From assembly GCA_015062535.1 (NCBI GenBank), contig SUUK01000001.1, forward strand, positions 1-64,000: 64,000 nt of DNA, in the 5' to 3' direction. Under the pieces are notes generated by a model, which had not been told where the DNA came from, ran no database searches, and worked only from the letters and a program-made list of their open reading frames with translations. Shown here one piece after another: positions 8,316-16,854 of this stretch (positions are counted from its first letter, which is position 1; every line of letters starts with the position of its first letter). This DNA is from Alphaproteobacteria bacterium. GTDB taxonomy: Bacteria > Pseudomonadota > Alphaproteobacteria > RF32 > CAG-239. Made by a program: the position numbers and the translations under genes.

Positions 8316-11300
8316 TTAGTTGCCAATTACTTCTTTGAGTGCTTCGTTTTCAGCTAAGTCATTCTTAATAAAATCAAGGTCAGAAATACTACTTGAAACA
8401 TTCTCTTTGTTCTCATCTAGAACATTATTATCTTTGTCATTAACAATAATATTTTCAATTTCTTTTATCGCTGTTTCTTTATCTTGAATAACAATAGGAG
8501 AAACATTACTGATTTCTTCTTTTCCAAAAATTTCATTTTCTAGTTCTTCAAGTTCGTCTTCAATATTAGAATAAATATCATTACCAAAAACTTCTTTTTC
8601 GATTCTATTAATAGTTTTGCTATTTATAATTTTATCATCAAATACACCTTCTTCAATTTCATCAATAGTCATGATGTATTGATTTGGATCCATATCCAAG
8701 ATATCTTCATGCATATCAAATGGGAAGGTGTTGTTCAAATGCTCAACAGGATTATAACCTTTTTCGTGTTCACTTGCTATGCGTTGATTTTCAATTTCTC
8801 TATCAAGATTTTCAAAGAACTCTAAAGCATCTAAATCAACCACAACTTCATCTTCAATATAAACAGCGACATCATCAACCTTAACATCATAAAGCTCAGT
8901 CAAAGTTTTACCTTCTTTAGAAATAATTACACTATAAGTACCATAAGGAATACCATCTAAAATAAAGTATCCATCCATATCCGCAAAAGTAACCGCTGTT
9001 TCTTTTGAATCTTTATCAATTGCAGCAATTTGATAACCAAATAATCTCTTACCTTCTGGGTTTGCAATCTTACCTTCAATAGCACCTCTATGAATAAATT
9101 CATATTCAACAGTCTTAATAGTACCAGGACGCAAAACTACTTTCTTATATTCTTCTTTAGGTTGAAGAGATATATCTATTAATGTTTCTAAGTCGGCAGA
9201 TAAAATAGTTTTCTCATAAGTTTGAAGGTCAGCAAGAATTGCCACACCATCTTCATCAGTATAAACCATTTTTTCCAAACCATTAGCATTAAGTCCAACA
9301 CCTTCAATTGGCTTACCTTCCTCATCTTTCACTTCAACCATCATTGTACCAGTGTTGCTAAGTTTAGAATTTGAGTTAACAATAATGCCATTTCTATTAG
9401 GTTCTTTTGCAAAGCTTACATTATATGTCAAATATGCGCTTAAGTTGAAATCTCTATCAGTTTCTAAAGTTGCGGTTAAACCACCAAATGGATAAACGTG
9501 TCCACCAGACAATGAGAAGTAGTCCATATCATTAAGCATATTTCTAGTCCATTGACCAGACATATATGTATTTCTACCAGTTCTCCAATCAAGTCTTGTT
9601 AAAATTTCAGTAAGTTCTGGATCAGGATTTGTTCTATAAGTTAAGTAACTTTGTAATGTGTATTTATTCCACCATTTATAGATACCAGCCCTTAATGTAT
9701 TATAAGCATCTCTACTTCCGCTATAACTATACCAGTTATCTTCAATAGATACATTAAGTCCGCTCATAAGTTGTTTTGACAATCTTGCTGAGATATTTTC
9801 AAAAGGTTCATCCCCATCTTCAAGTTTACCAGTTCTATAACTTAAATAATAAGGTATATTATAAGGAAGTGTACCAGACAATCTTGTTTCGATTTGTTCA
9901 TCTAAATATTCTTCGCCATATAAAGAAACCGGAGAATGGATTCCATTATATTTATCATAACCAGCATAAATGTTACCAATATAAACGTTACCTTGCCATT
10001 CCATATGATGACCAAATCTTTGTGTGTCAAGATTCTGTTCCAAGTTATATTGAATAGAGCTACCACTTAAAGAATACTGAGCACCAGCCATACCAAACTG
10101 CTGAGTAACTTCATCTTTCATAGTACCACTTGGAGTTTGTGTAAATCCACCCATTAATGTCAACTTGTCTGTCGCACCATAATAACCTGTCATATCAATA
10201 ACAGGAACATCCTTACCATCATATTTAAATGTGCGATTATCTTCAACCAAATATCTATAAGGTTGATAAACAGAAACATTATAACCAAACTCACCAGTTT
10301 TCACAGGGCTAGTACCAGAATAGTATCTTTCATATTCGGTTCTTGTTTCACCATAAGGTCCATAGAATACTAACTTAAATATGTTCAAACCATAAGATAC
10401 AGGAACATCAGGGAAGTTATATTCACCATTTGTACCACTTTGCCTAAATCCGATTAATTGTTCATTCCAATATAATTCAACATCCCACCCTGGAGTTAAT
10501 GGTCCGGTAATATCAATAGTTTTATCCGCAGACATAACCAAATTCTTAAAACTAGAAACTGCAACACCACGACCATAAGAAGCGTCAGTAAAGTAAGATT
10601 GTCCTAAACCAGAAATATCACCAACTTTTAATGTTTTTAAGTTATATTTATTTTCGTTATCTAAATAAGTTCTGCTACCAGAAAGTCTAACAGTTGGTTT
10701 TCTATCATTATAAGAACTACCTTGAATATATGCATTAACATCAAGTCCCATAGCAAGCATAGCAACATTAACAGCATAAGAGTCTGAGTTAGTTGTTTTA
10801 TGAGACATCTTATTATGTCCCCAACCTTTACCCAAAGAAAGGTCAATCACAGGTTCAGCAAACAAACGATTATCAAATTCATAGTTTTCAAAACCATCAT
10901 CTTTAAATGAGTAGAATCCTTTTTGAGAACGATTCTTTTCTGCTTTTATTTTACCAATAGCAGGGAAGTCTTTTTCTCTTTTAACAACAAGTTGCATGTT
11001 AAGAGGATCAACCAAAACTTCAGCGCCAAGTAATCTCTGCCAAAAACCACCACTAAAGAATATAGATTGGTCAATAATGTCCATATCATAATCTCTAAAC
11101 CAAAAGCCTTCGCCAACAACATTATTTTCCATATTAACTTCATCAACTTTACGAGTTAAAAAGTCGATTCTATATCTAACATTTTCGTTGTCAGCTTCCC
11201 ATAAAGTTAAAATATTATTATTATCTCTAACATATTTAAGTCCGAGATATTGAGCCATTTGGCTAAGAGAGATATATTCTTTACCATCTGTTTGAGAAAC

Positions 11301-11558
11301 ATAAGCATAATCTTCAAGGTTAAATCCTTGAACAACCGGCTCTAAGATGAGCAAGTCACCAGAAAGATCAAAGAATTGTCCAACTTCTGTAATTTCATCT
11401 GTTACAACATCTTCTGTAACTTCTGTTTCTGGCGCAGTGCTAATAACCGTCTGAGCCCTAGCCACGAGTGGCAGAGCTACCAACAAAACAGACGTTAGAC
11501 AATAAAGAAGTTTATAGTCTAATATGCTGTCTAAATATTTCCTCTTTAGACTTTGCAT
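8316..11558 (-). CDS. Outer-membrane fimbrial usher (FimD/PapC-like) with acidic C-terminal extension
   Basis: Pore that threads chaperone-bound fibre subunits through the outer membrane. The 1,080 residues start with a signal peptide (hydrophobic about 17-35, VARAQ cleavage region). A beta-barrel usher core follows, with the family-typical stretch FKLVFYGPYGETRTEYERYY near residue 400. A C-terminal domain near 715-800 holds a D-E-G-K-P-I-E-G-V segment typical of usher C-domains, followed by a carboxypeptidase-regulatory-like beta domain (GAIEGKIANPEGK, about 820-900). The last ~180 residues are a Glu/Asp/Asn-rich tail that ushers normally lack. The start overlaps the chaperone gene by 47 nt, implying coupling, and no other good start lies nearby. 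Confidence 0.88.
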   Translation of the reverse strand: MQSLKRKYLDSILDYKLLYCLTSVLLVALPLVARAQTVISTAPETEVTEDVVTDEITEVGQFFDLSGDLLILEPVVQGFNLEDYAYVSQTDGKEYISLSQMAQYLGLKYVRDNNNILTLWEADNENVRYRIDFLTRKVDEVNMENNVVGEGFWFRDYDMDIIDQSIFFSGGFWQRLLGAEVLVDPLNMQLVVKREKDFPAIGKIKAEKNRSQKGFYSFKDDGFENYEFDNRLFAEPVIDLSLGKGWGHNKMSHKTTNSDSYAVNVAMLAMGLDVNAYIQGSSYNDRKPTVRLSGSRTYLDNENKYNLKTLKVGDISGLGQSYFTDASYGRGVAVSSFKNLVMSADKTIDITGPLTPGWDVELYWNEQLIGFRQSGTNGEYNFPDVPVSYGLNIFKLVFYGPYGETRTEYERYYSGTSPVKTGEFGYNVSVYQPYRYLVEDNRTFKYDGKDVPVIDMTGYYGATDKLTLMGGFTQTPSGTMKDEVTQQFGMAGAQYSLSGSSIQYNLEQNLDTQRFGHHMEWQGNVYIGNIYAGYDKYNGIHSPVSLYGEEYLDEQIETRLSGTLPYNIPYYLSYRTGKLEDGDEPFENISARLSKQLMSGLNVSIEDNWYSYSGSRDAYNTLRAGIYKWWNKYTLQSYLTYRTNPDPELTEILTRLDWRTGRNTYMSGQWTRNMLNDMDYFSLSGGHVYPFGGLTATLETDRDFNLSAYLTYNVSFAKEPNRNGIIVNSNSKLSNTGTMMVEVKDEEGKPIEGVGLNANGLEKMVYTDEDGVAILADLQTYEKTILSADLETLIDISLQPKEEYKKVVLRPGTIKTVEYEFIHRGAIEGKIANPEGKRLFGYQIAAIDKDSKETAVTFADMDGYFILDGIPYGTYSVIISKEGKTLTELYDVKVDDVAVYIEDEVVVDLDALEFFENLDREIENQRIASEHEKGYNPVEHLNNTFPFDMHEDILDMDPNQYIMTIDEIEEGVFDDKIINSKTINRIEKEVFGNDIYSNIEDELEELENEIFGKEEISNVSPIVIQDKETAIKEIENIIVNDKDNNVLDENKENVSSSISDLDFIKNDLAENEALKEVIGN

Positions 11559-12291
11559 CTTCTAGTTTCAATAAAGCATTCATATTTTTTAAGTTCTTGT
11601 TCAAAGGTACATCTATATTAAGAGTATCTGTCGTCATATAGATTTTAATACCGTTTACTCTTCCAAATTCTTCACCTTTTTCGCCCAAGATAACAGCGTT
11701 AAAGCGAGAAGATTTTGTTCCTTCTCTTTTGAAGGTAAAGTTTACTTTTTTACCATCAACGTTTTTAAAGTTTACAAGAGAAGTTTTACTAATACCTGCT
11801 TCACCTTTTTCGATTGTAACAGGGATAGTAACAGCAAACAAAGCTTTCAATTCCATTGATAATGTATTAGAATTTGCATCTTTGTTTTTATCAGATTTTG
11901 GCATACCAATATTAACTTCGCTAATCTTTAAGTGAGAAACGTATTCGCCGTCACTAGCACTGCTTAAAGATTTGCGAGCGATATTGATAGTTTGCACATC
12001 ATTTGGTTTTAAGGTAAATTGACGAGGAGAATAGGTAACATACTTTTTAGCAGAAGTAGCATTTTCATCAACTTCTTTAAGTCTACCATTTTCATCTTGG
12101 TCAAAGTTAACCACGCTAACTCTATAAGTTTGTGTTTGATTAGAAGAGTTAATTACTCTAATACTTTGCACACGTTTACGTGATTTATCACTAAAATCCA
12201 CACTATATGGAAATATTGAAATATTTGCAAGAGCCGATTCGCTCATCATCAGCATTGCTAAAATTGTTAAATATATTTTCTTAATTTTCAT
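11512..12291 (-). CDS. PapD-like periplasmic fimbrial chaperone
   Basis: Caps fibre subunits in the periplasm and hands them to the usher. The 259 residues start with a signal peptide (hydrophobic about 8-22, SALA-N). Two immunoglobulin-like domains follow: the first has the chaperone pattern FPYSVDFSDKSRKRVQSIRV-N and the second carries ALFAVTIPVTIEKG. The ATG at 12291 has AAGGAG at proper spacing; an ATG one codon earlier lies too close to it. Order in the minus-strand operon is subunit, subunit, chaperone, usher. Confidence 0.87.
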   Translation of the reverse strand: MKIKKIYLTILAMLMMSESALANISIFPYSVDFSDKSRKRVQSIRVINSSNQTQTYRVSVVNFDQDENGRLKEVDENATSAKKYVTYSPRQFTLKPNDVQTINIARKSLSSASDGEYVSHLKISEVNIGMPKSDKNKDANSNTLSMELKALFAVTIPVTIEKGEAGISKTSLVNFKNVDGKKVNFTFKREGTKSSRFNAVILGEKGEEFGRVNGIKIYMTTDTLNIDVPLNKNLKNMNALLKLEDAKSKEEIFRQHIRL

Positions 12292-12323
12292 CATTTCTCC
12301 TTACAAAAATTTAATATTCATTT

Positions 12324-13385
12324 TTAATACGATACCTCAACAGTATAAGAACCACTATAAGTCCCAGCAGCTTGGTTTGCACCAACTTCAAGCTTTGCCC
12401 CAACCGAAAAAGTTTCACTAGCTTCTGTTTCACTCACATTAGGAAGAGAAACACTATTGGTACTCGCTACAAAATTATTTACCGTCATAGAGTTGTTACC
12501 CGATGAAATTTCAACAGAAGCAGGCAAAGTGATATTTACTGTCCGATCTCCAACTCCGCTAACCTTAAAAATTCCACTCCTTACAGCACTGGTATTAAAA
12601 ACTGTAACGCCTTTAGCTTCTATAAGATTATCTTCTGTTCCAATCTCAACTGTTCCGCCGTTTAGTGGCATTATAGAGCCAAAAAACATAGCTTGAACTT
12701 CTGTTGCTTCCAATGGTTCTTCAATTCTGAAAGAAAAGGGGATAGTTCCTTGCACATATTTATCAGTTCCATCACAGTCAGAATCTTGTGTTCTGCACAT
12801 TAACATATTCATAAAACCATTAAGATTGCACGCTTGCCAATAGTAGTCAAAATAGATTTCCCCTTGATAAGTAGCCTCTGGGCATAATCCGTTAAAAACA
12901 AGTGTTCCTTGGAATTTAAATTCCACCTCATCCAAAAATTGGCTACAACTTCCGCCTTTACGTTTAAGCGCATAATATTCATCCTTAAAGTAAGAGTAAT
13001 CAGAAGCAGGAGAAACCGCCATATTTTTAATTGAAATATTGCAAGTTTTAGTTCCTTCATCAAGGGTAGAGGCACTGGAAGTAATGTTTGCACTAACCGT
13101 AGTCAAATCAAACCTTAATAATTCGTAATAACCGGTTGTGCCAGAAGTGTTTGTAAAAGTAACCGAATTTCCTTCAGTATTTGCGATTCCCGTCGGGGCA
13201 TAAATTCCGTCATAACTACCAACAGTTCCATCATAGTTAAAGCTGATATAAGCATCACTATGTCTTTGCATTATGGTGCCGAAATTAGTGTTTGTTGCTG
13301 TTGCAGTAAGACAAAAAGCAGGCTCAATAAACAAGGTAAAAGCCAAGAAAAAAACAACAAAACAATAAATAGATTTGAACCTCAA
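12324..13385 (-). CDS. Two-domain DUF4402-type fibre subunit or tip adhesin
   Basis: Secreted protein of 353 residues. A signal peptide ends around EPAFC/LTATA. An N-terminal module opens with TNFGTIMQ, a middle Cys-containing region follows, and a C-terminal DUF4402-like module runs from MFFGSIMPLNGGTVEIG to GTYSGSYTVEVSY. That ending is the same beta-strand found in the short subunits next door. No ATG fits. A TTG at 13385 preceded by GAGG at 9 nt is the best start; another in-frame TTG lies at 13400. The C-terminal module is close to that of the upstream gene in both protein and DNA. Role as a minor or tip subunit is inferred from size and position. Confidence 0.78.
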   Translation of the reverse strand: MRFKSIYCFVVFFLAFTLFIEPAFCLTATATNTNFGTIMQRHSDAYISFNYDGTVGSYDGIYAPTGIANTEGNSVTFTNTSGTTGYYELLRFDLTTVSANITSSASTLDEGTKTCNISIKNMAVSPASDYSYFKDEYYALKRKGGSCSQFLDEVEFKFQGTLVFNGLCPEATYQGEIYFDYYWQACNLNGFMNMLMCRTQDSDCDGTDKYVQGTIPFSFRIEEPLEATEVQAMFFGSIMPLNGGTVEIGTEDNLIEAKGVTVFNTSAVRSGIFKVSGVGDRTVNITLPASVEISSGNNSMTVNNFVASTNSVSLPNVSETEASETFSVGAKLEVGANQAAGTYSGSYTVEVSY

Positions 13386-13523
13386 AATTTTCGTCCTCAA
13401 AAATAGTTTAAACCAACTATCCTAATCCTAAACTAAACCCTCTATATATAAAAGCTTTTTCGTATTTTACTAACAGTTATTATATATTTAAAAACAAAGT
13501 AAAATCAAAGAGATATTGCAAGG

Positions 13524-14546
13524 TTAATAATTCACTTGCACATTATACGTTCCAGTATATGTTCCAGGCGTTTGATCACTCCTGACCGTAAGCGTTGCAC
13601 CCACCGAAAAATACCCCAATGCCTCCGTCTCAGAAAGATTTGGTAGCTGAACAATTTGAGTGCTGGAAGTAAAGTTATTAACTGTCATCGTGTCATTACC
13701 ATAACTGATAGTTGCAGAAGTCGGAAGCACAATATTTACCGGTTTTCCTCCTACACCGCTGACCCTAAAAATCCCACTCCTTATAGCACTTGTGTTAAAA
13801 ATTGTAACGCCATCTGCTTCTATAAGATTATCTTCTGTTCCAATCACAACTGTTCCACCATCTTTTCGCATAATAGAGCCGAAAAACATAGATTGTGTTT
13901 CCACAACCTCCAAGGGCGCATCAATCTTAACCTTAAAACTAACAGTATGAGTAACCTGTGTCGGCGTATTTCCGCAACTGCCATTACAAGTAGAAGTTCC
14001 AGAAGAAACAGAGCATGTCTCTGTTGTTCCGGGGATGTTTATGCTTCCCTCATATTCCCCGACTTCACAAAGTCCGGTTAAAGTGAGCATTGCACCATAA
14101 TTAACTGTTTTAGAAGAGCTTAAATTTCTGCAACTAAATAAGGATAGCCATCCTCTAACAGAAAAATCATTCGTATCTGTAGAAGGCGTAACATCGCTTA
14201 TTTCAGCAGTGCATCCCGGAATTGTTATTGTTCCAATCGCATTTTCGGGATATATTACCGCATAATCGTATGTATTTGCAAGCAAAGAACCTGTTTGATA
14301 AGTAATCGTATCGGCAGATGAAGTTCCTTGAGGTTTGTAGATTCCTTGTGAACTTACAATATTCCCCGAAGTATCAAGTTTAATCACGGAAACAGTATCA
14401 TTTTGCATAATTGTTCCAAAATTCAAAACAGGAGTTCCCGATATTGATACAGCACCATATGCAGATTTTATACCTATCATAATAGGCACACCTAAAAGTA
14501 AGATTAATCTAAATAAACGTATTGTCAAGTATGGTACTTTCTGCAT
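13524..14546 (-). CDS. Two-domain DUF4402-type fibre subunit or tip adhesin
   Basis: Paralogue of the next gene downstream. The 340 residues begin with a signal peptide (hydrophobic about 10-32). They then show LNFGTIMQ at the start of an N-terminal module, several Cys residues in the middle (including a CSVSSGTSTCNGSC region) and a C-terminal DUF4402-like module with MFFGSIMRKDGGTVVIG and final GTYTGTYNVQVNY. It is the first gene of the minus-strand operon subunit-subunit-chaperone-usher and divergent from two short subunits across a poly-T control region. Whether it is adhesin or adaptor cannot be told from sequence. Confidence 0.78.
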   Translation of the reverse strand: MQKVPYLTIRLFRLILLLGVPIMIGIKSAYGAVSISGTPVLNFGTIMQNDTVSVIKLDTSGNIVSSQGIYKPQGTSSADTITYQTGSLLANTYDYAVIYPENAIGTITIPGCTAEISDVTPSTDTNDFSVRGWLSLFSCRNLSSSKTVNYGAMLTLTGLCEVGEYEGSINIPGTTETCSVSSGTSTCNGSCGNTPTQVTHTVSFKVKIDAPLEVVETQSMFFGSIMRKDGGTVVIGTEDNLIEADGVTIFNTSAIRSGIFRVSGVGGKPVNIVLPTSATISYGNDTMTVNNFTSSTQIVQLPNLSETEALGYFSVGATLTVRSDQTPGTYTGTYNVQVNY

Positions 14547-14598
14547 AAATTTGCTAACTTAAAAAATATTTTATTTTATATGTGTTTGTTTTCAATGG

Positions 14599-14630
14599 TT
14601 TTAGTAGTTGTTTTAGTATTTTTACTAAAA
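14599..14630. promoter_or_regulatory. Possible operator: three TTTTAGTA half-sites on a 12-bp grid
   Basis: TTTTAGTA occurs at 14599-14606 and 14611-14618, and its exact inverse TACTAAAA at 14623-14630. The three start points are exactly 12 bp apart, and the last two form a perfect 8-bp inverted repeat with a TTTT spacer. It lies about 55-85 bp upstream of the minus-strand fibre operon, inside the divergent intergenic region. Confidence 0.4.
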
Positions 14631-14655
14631 AAAAGTGCATAATTTTCACTTTTTG

Positions 14656-14773
<118 letters not shown>

Positions 14774-14824
14774 ATTCATTATCTGTTAATAACTTTTGTT
14801 TTAAAATCCAATCTGTAAAAGAAA

Positions 14825-14830
14825 TATAAT
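14825..14830 (+). promoter_or_regulatory. -10 box of the short-subunit genes
   Basis: Perfect TATAAT, 28 nt upstream of the ATG at 14859, without a good -35 at 16-18 nt. A weak -35 suggests dependence on an activator or on the upstream T-rich DNA. Confidence 0.5.
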
Positions 14831-14858
14831 TCGAAAAGAAATTTTAAAGGGGATTGAA

Positions 14859-15380
14859 ATGAAAAAATATTTATCTTTAATCGCAGTGTCTGTTCTAGCA
14901 TTAGGTGTTAATAATGCTAATGCTATTACCGGAACGGGAAATGCTTCTGCAACAATTTTGCAAGATACTGGTATTACCGAAAGCCAAGCTATGGATTTTG
15001 GCTATCTTTTGAAAGGAACCTCAGATCATGTTGTTGTTCTTGATACAAATAACCAACGATCTGGCACAAATGCATATCTTGTTGGTGGAACTGCCGCAAA
15101 ATCTGGTTTGTTTGCTATAACAGGTGCAGCAGGGCAAGATGTTAAAATTACCGTTCCAACATCATTCACCTTAACTAATGGTACTAGTACATTAAATGTA
15201 TCAAATGTTAGAGTGAAAATAGGTAGTACAGGTTCAGAACAAGCTGCTGGAACGAACCTTGCAGGTGCAATAGATTCGCAAGGCGGTTTAGAGCTTGCAG
15301 TAGGTGGGAGCCTAACCGTTTCATCAACTGCTACATACGGTGTGTATGAAGGTACATATGAAGTAATTGTTAATTACTAA
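14859..15380 (+). CDS. Short DUF4402-domain fibre subunit (pilin-like)
   Basis: Secreted 173-residue protein. A clear signal peptide (hydrophobic about 5-20, NNANA cleavage region) precedes a single DUF4402-type beta domain. Family marks are the opening GTGNASATIL, the AMDFGYLLKG strand, the KSGLFAITGAAGQDV centre, and the terminal GVYEGTYEVIVNY strand. The terminal strand resembles the subunit strands that pair with chaperones in donor-strand systems. AAAGGGG lies upstream of the ATG. It is likely a major structural subunit, judging from size, duplication and the adjacent chaperone and usher. Confidence 0.8.
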   Translation: MKKYLSLIAVSVLALGVNNANAITGTGNASATILQDTGITESQAMDFGYLLKGTSDHVVVLDTNNQRSGTNAYLVGGTAAKSGLFAITGAAGQDVKITVPTSFTLTNGTSTLNVSNVRVKIGSTGSEQAAGTNLAGAIDSQGGLELAVGGSLTVSSTATYGVYEGTYEVIVNY

Positions 15381-15416
15381 TACAAAAGCTAATAATTTTT
15401 TACAAAGGAAACGCAC

Positions 15417-15932
15417 ATGAAAAAAATATTTTTAACAACATTATCAGTTTTGGCATTAGGAGTTAGCAACACTTATGCAGCCGAAAGTTCAACCACAGGA
15501 AAAGCTCATGCAACTCTTTTAGAGCCAACAACAATCAAAGAAGAAGTTCAAATGCAATTTGGTAATATGCTAAAGGGAAATCACACTGTTGAGATTGATA
15601 CAGCAGGCAATCGCAATGGTCAAGCTCAATACTTAATTGGCGGAATAGAGCCAAAACCTGGTGAATTCTTAATTGAGGGAACAGAAAACCAAGCTATCAC
15701 AATCAAAGGTCCTGAATCTTTTGAAGTAAAAGATGGTACAAATACTATGACTGTAGATAACATTAAGATGAAATTAAATGATGGTGGCGACCAAAATGGT
15801 GGTCAAAACTTTACCGGCACAATCAAAGACGATGGAACAGCAAAATTAGTAGTAGGTGGAACATTAAATGTAACCGACCAAACACCTGAAGGTGTATATG
15901 AAGGAACATACGACGTAATCGTAAACTACTAA
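15417..15932 (+). CDS. Short DUF4402-domain fibre subunit (pilin-like)
   Basis: Tandem paralogue of the gene 36 nt upstream, 171 residues. Signal peptide (about 1-21, TYAAE), then one DUF4402-type domain: GKAHATLLEP, MQFGNMLKG, PGEFLIEGTENQAI, VVGGTLNV and final GVYEGTYDVIVNY. It is more acidic than its neighbour and its central strands have diverged, which fits antigenic variation or subunit specialisation. AAAGGAAA precedes the ATG. A strong terminator closes the two-gene unit. Confidence 0.8.
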   Translation: MKKIFLTTLSVLALGVSNTYAAESSTTGKAHATLLEPTTIKEEVQMQFGNMLKGNHTVEIDTAGNRNGQAQYLIGGIEPKPGEFLIEGTENQAITIKGPESFEVKDGTNTMTVDNIKMKLNDGGDQNGGQNFTGTIKDDGTAKLVVGGTLNVTDQTPEGVYEGTYDVIVNY

Positions 15933-15958
15933 TATTATTTTTTTTAATCCCCGAAATA

Positions 15959-15987
15959 AAAAGGCGGTCCTAAAGACCGCTTTTTTT
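15959..15987 (+). terminator. Terminator of the short-subunit pair
   Basis: GCGGTC (15964-15969) pairs with GACCGC (15975-15980), flanked by A and T runs. Confidence 0.9.
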
Positions 15988-16000
15988 GCTACATACCTAA

Positions 16001-16040
16001 ACCCGTCATCCCTCGATTGCGCTAGCAATCGTCAAGGGAA
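16001..16040. repeat. Intergenic inverted repeat with a GTCATCCC start
   Basis: CGATTGC (16014-16020) and GCAATCG (16025-16031) form a 7-bp stem around GCTA, inside an outer CCCT...AGGG pair. The GTCATCCC lead resembles dispersed palindromic elements of alphaproteobacterial genomes. No second copy is seen in the window. Confidence 0.45.
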
Positions 16041-16127
16041 CTACAAATTTTTTACTATAAAAAAAATCCGGAAGATATATCGCAATCCCCCGGAACTAAT
16101 TTAAAATCAATAAATTACATTCAAATC

Positions 16128-16640
16128 TTAATAAGACGCTTGAACAACATAAACACCTTTATGAGTACCTAGTTCTAATCCGTCCTTATCAAGATGTAGA
16201 GTTCCTCCAACTCTAAGATTTACTTCACCATTACCTAAATTGTACGATTCGCCACCTTTAGTAATGTCTGGTTCAAATCTCGCATTTTTATTAGCACTTC
16301 CTATAATATAGCTATTAGGAATATCAATATTAACCATTTGCGATTTAGGACCTTTTAATTTTATTATACCGCATAAAGGTTTACTTGTCGCAAGCCCTGG
16401 ACCGGTGGTTGTGCGCTCGTTATTTTCATCAAGAGTAACTTTTCCCGATTCTTTTGTGGTTAACATACCAAAATCTAAATTGCGCATTGCTGATGCAGAA
16501 ACAGGCTCAACAATCGTCGCATAAGCCTTGCCAGTAGCCATTACCATATTGTCTCCAACATACTCCCTATGACGTAAGTTGGCCGCAAAGGTATCCAAAG
16601 TTACTAGCAAAAATGCTAACATAACTATGATTTTTTTCAT
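16128..16640 (-). CDS. DUF4402-domain secreted protein, divergent fibre subunit
   Basis: Secreted 170-residue protein with signal peptide (hydrophobic about 4-19, TFAAN) and one DUF4402-type domain: GKAYATIVEPVSASAMRNLDFGML, KPLCGIIKLKGPKSQMVNI, LRVGGTLHL and a GVYVVQASY end. It is clearly related to the two plus-strand subunits but more diverged and transcribed toward them. AGGTG precedes the ATG. It may be a terminator or anchor subunit of the same fibre. Confidence 0.72.
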   Translation of the reverse strand: MKKIIVMLAFLLVTLDTFAANLRHREYVGDNMVMATGKAYATIVEPVSASAMRNLDFGMLTTKESGKVTLDENNERTTTGPGLATSKPLCGIIKLKGPKSQMVNIDIPNSYIIGSANKNARFEPDITKGGESYNLGNGEVNLRVGGTLHLDKDGLELGTHKGVYVVQASY

Positions 16641-16805
16641 TTTTTCACCTCATAAAAGGTTAATATTTAGTTAATTTTATCATTTTTTCATTTTTTTGTC
16701 AACACTTGATGAGGAAATAATCATATAAAAATAATCTACAATGCTAAAAAACTATGTTTTTATGGCCTTTAAGAGGGGAAAAGTTTTTTTTATAAAGATA
16801 TATAT

Positions 16806-16836
16806 ATAAAAAAAATCGCCTATTTCTAGGCGATTT
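16806..16836 (-). terminator. Terminator of the CorC/HlyC-like gene
   Basis: AAATCGCCT (16813-16821) pairs with AGGCGATTT (16828-16836); a T-run follows on the minus strand, 19 nt past the stop. Confidence 0.88.
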
Positions 16837-16854
16837 AAATCCGTGTTAAACAAG

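Noticed and set aside
16001..16040. Attachment site or insertion-sequence end after the short subunits.
   Set aside because: Only one small palindrome is present, without direct repeats, a transposase or a partner end.
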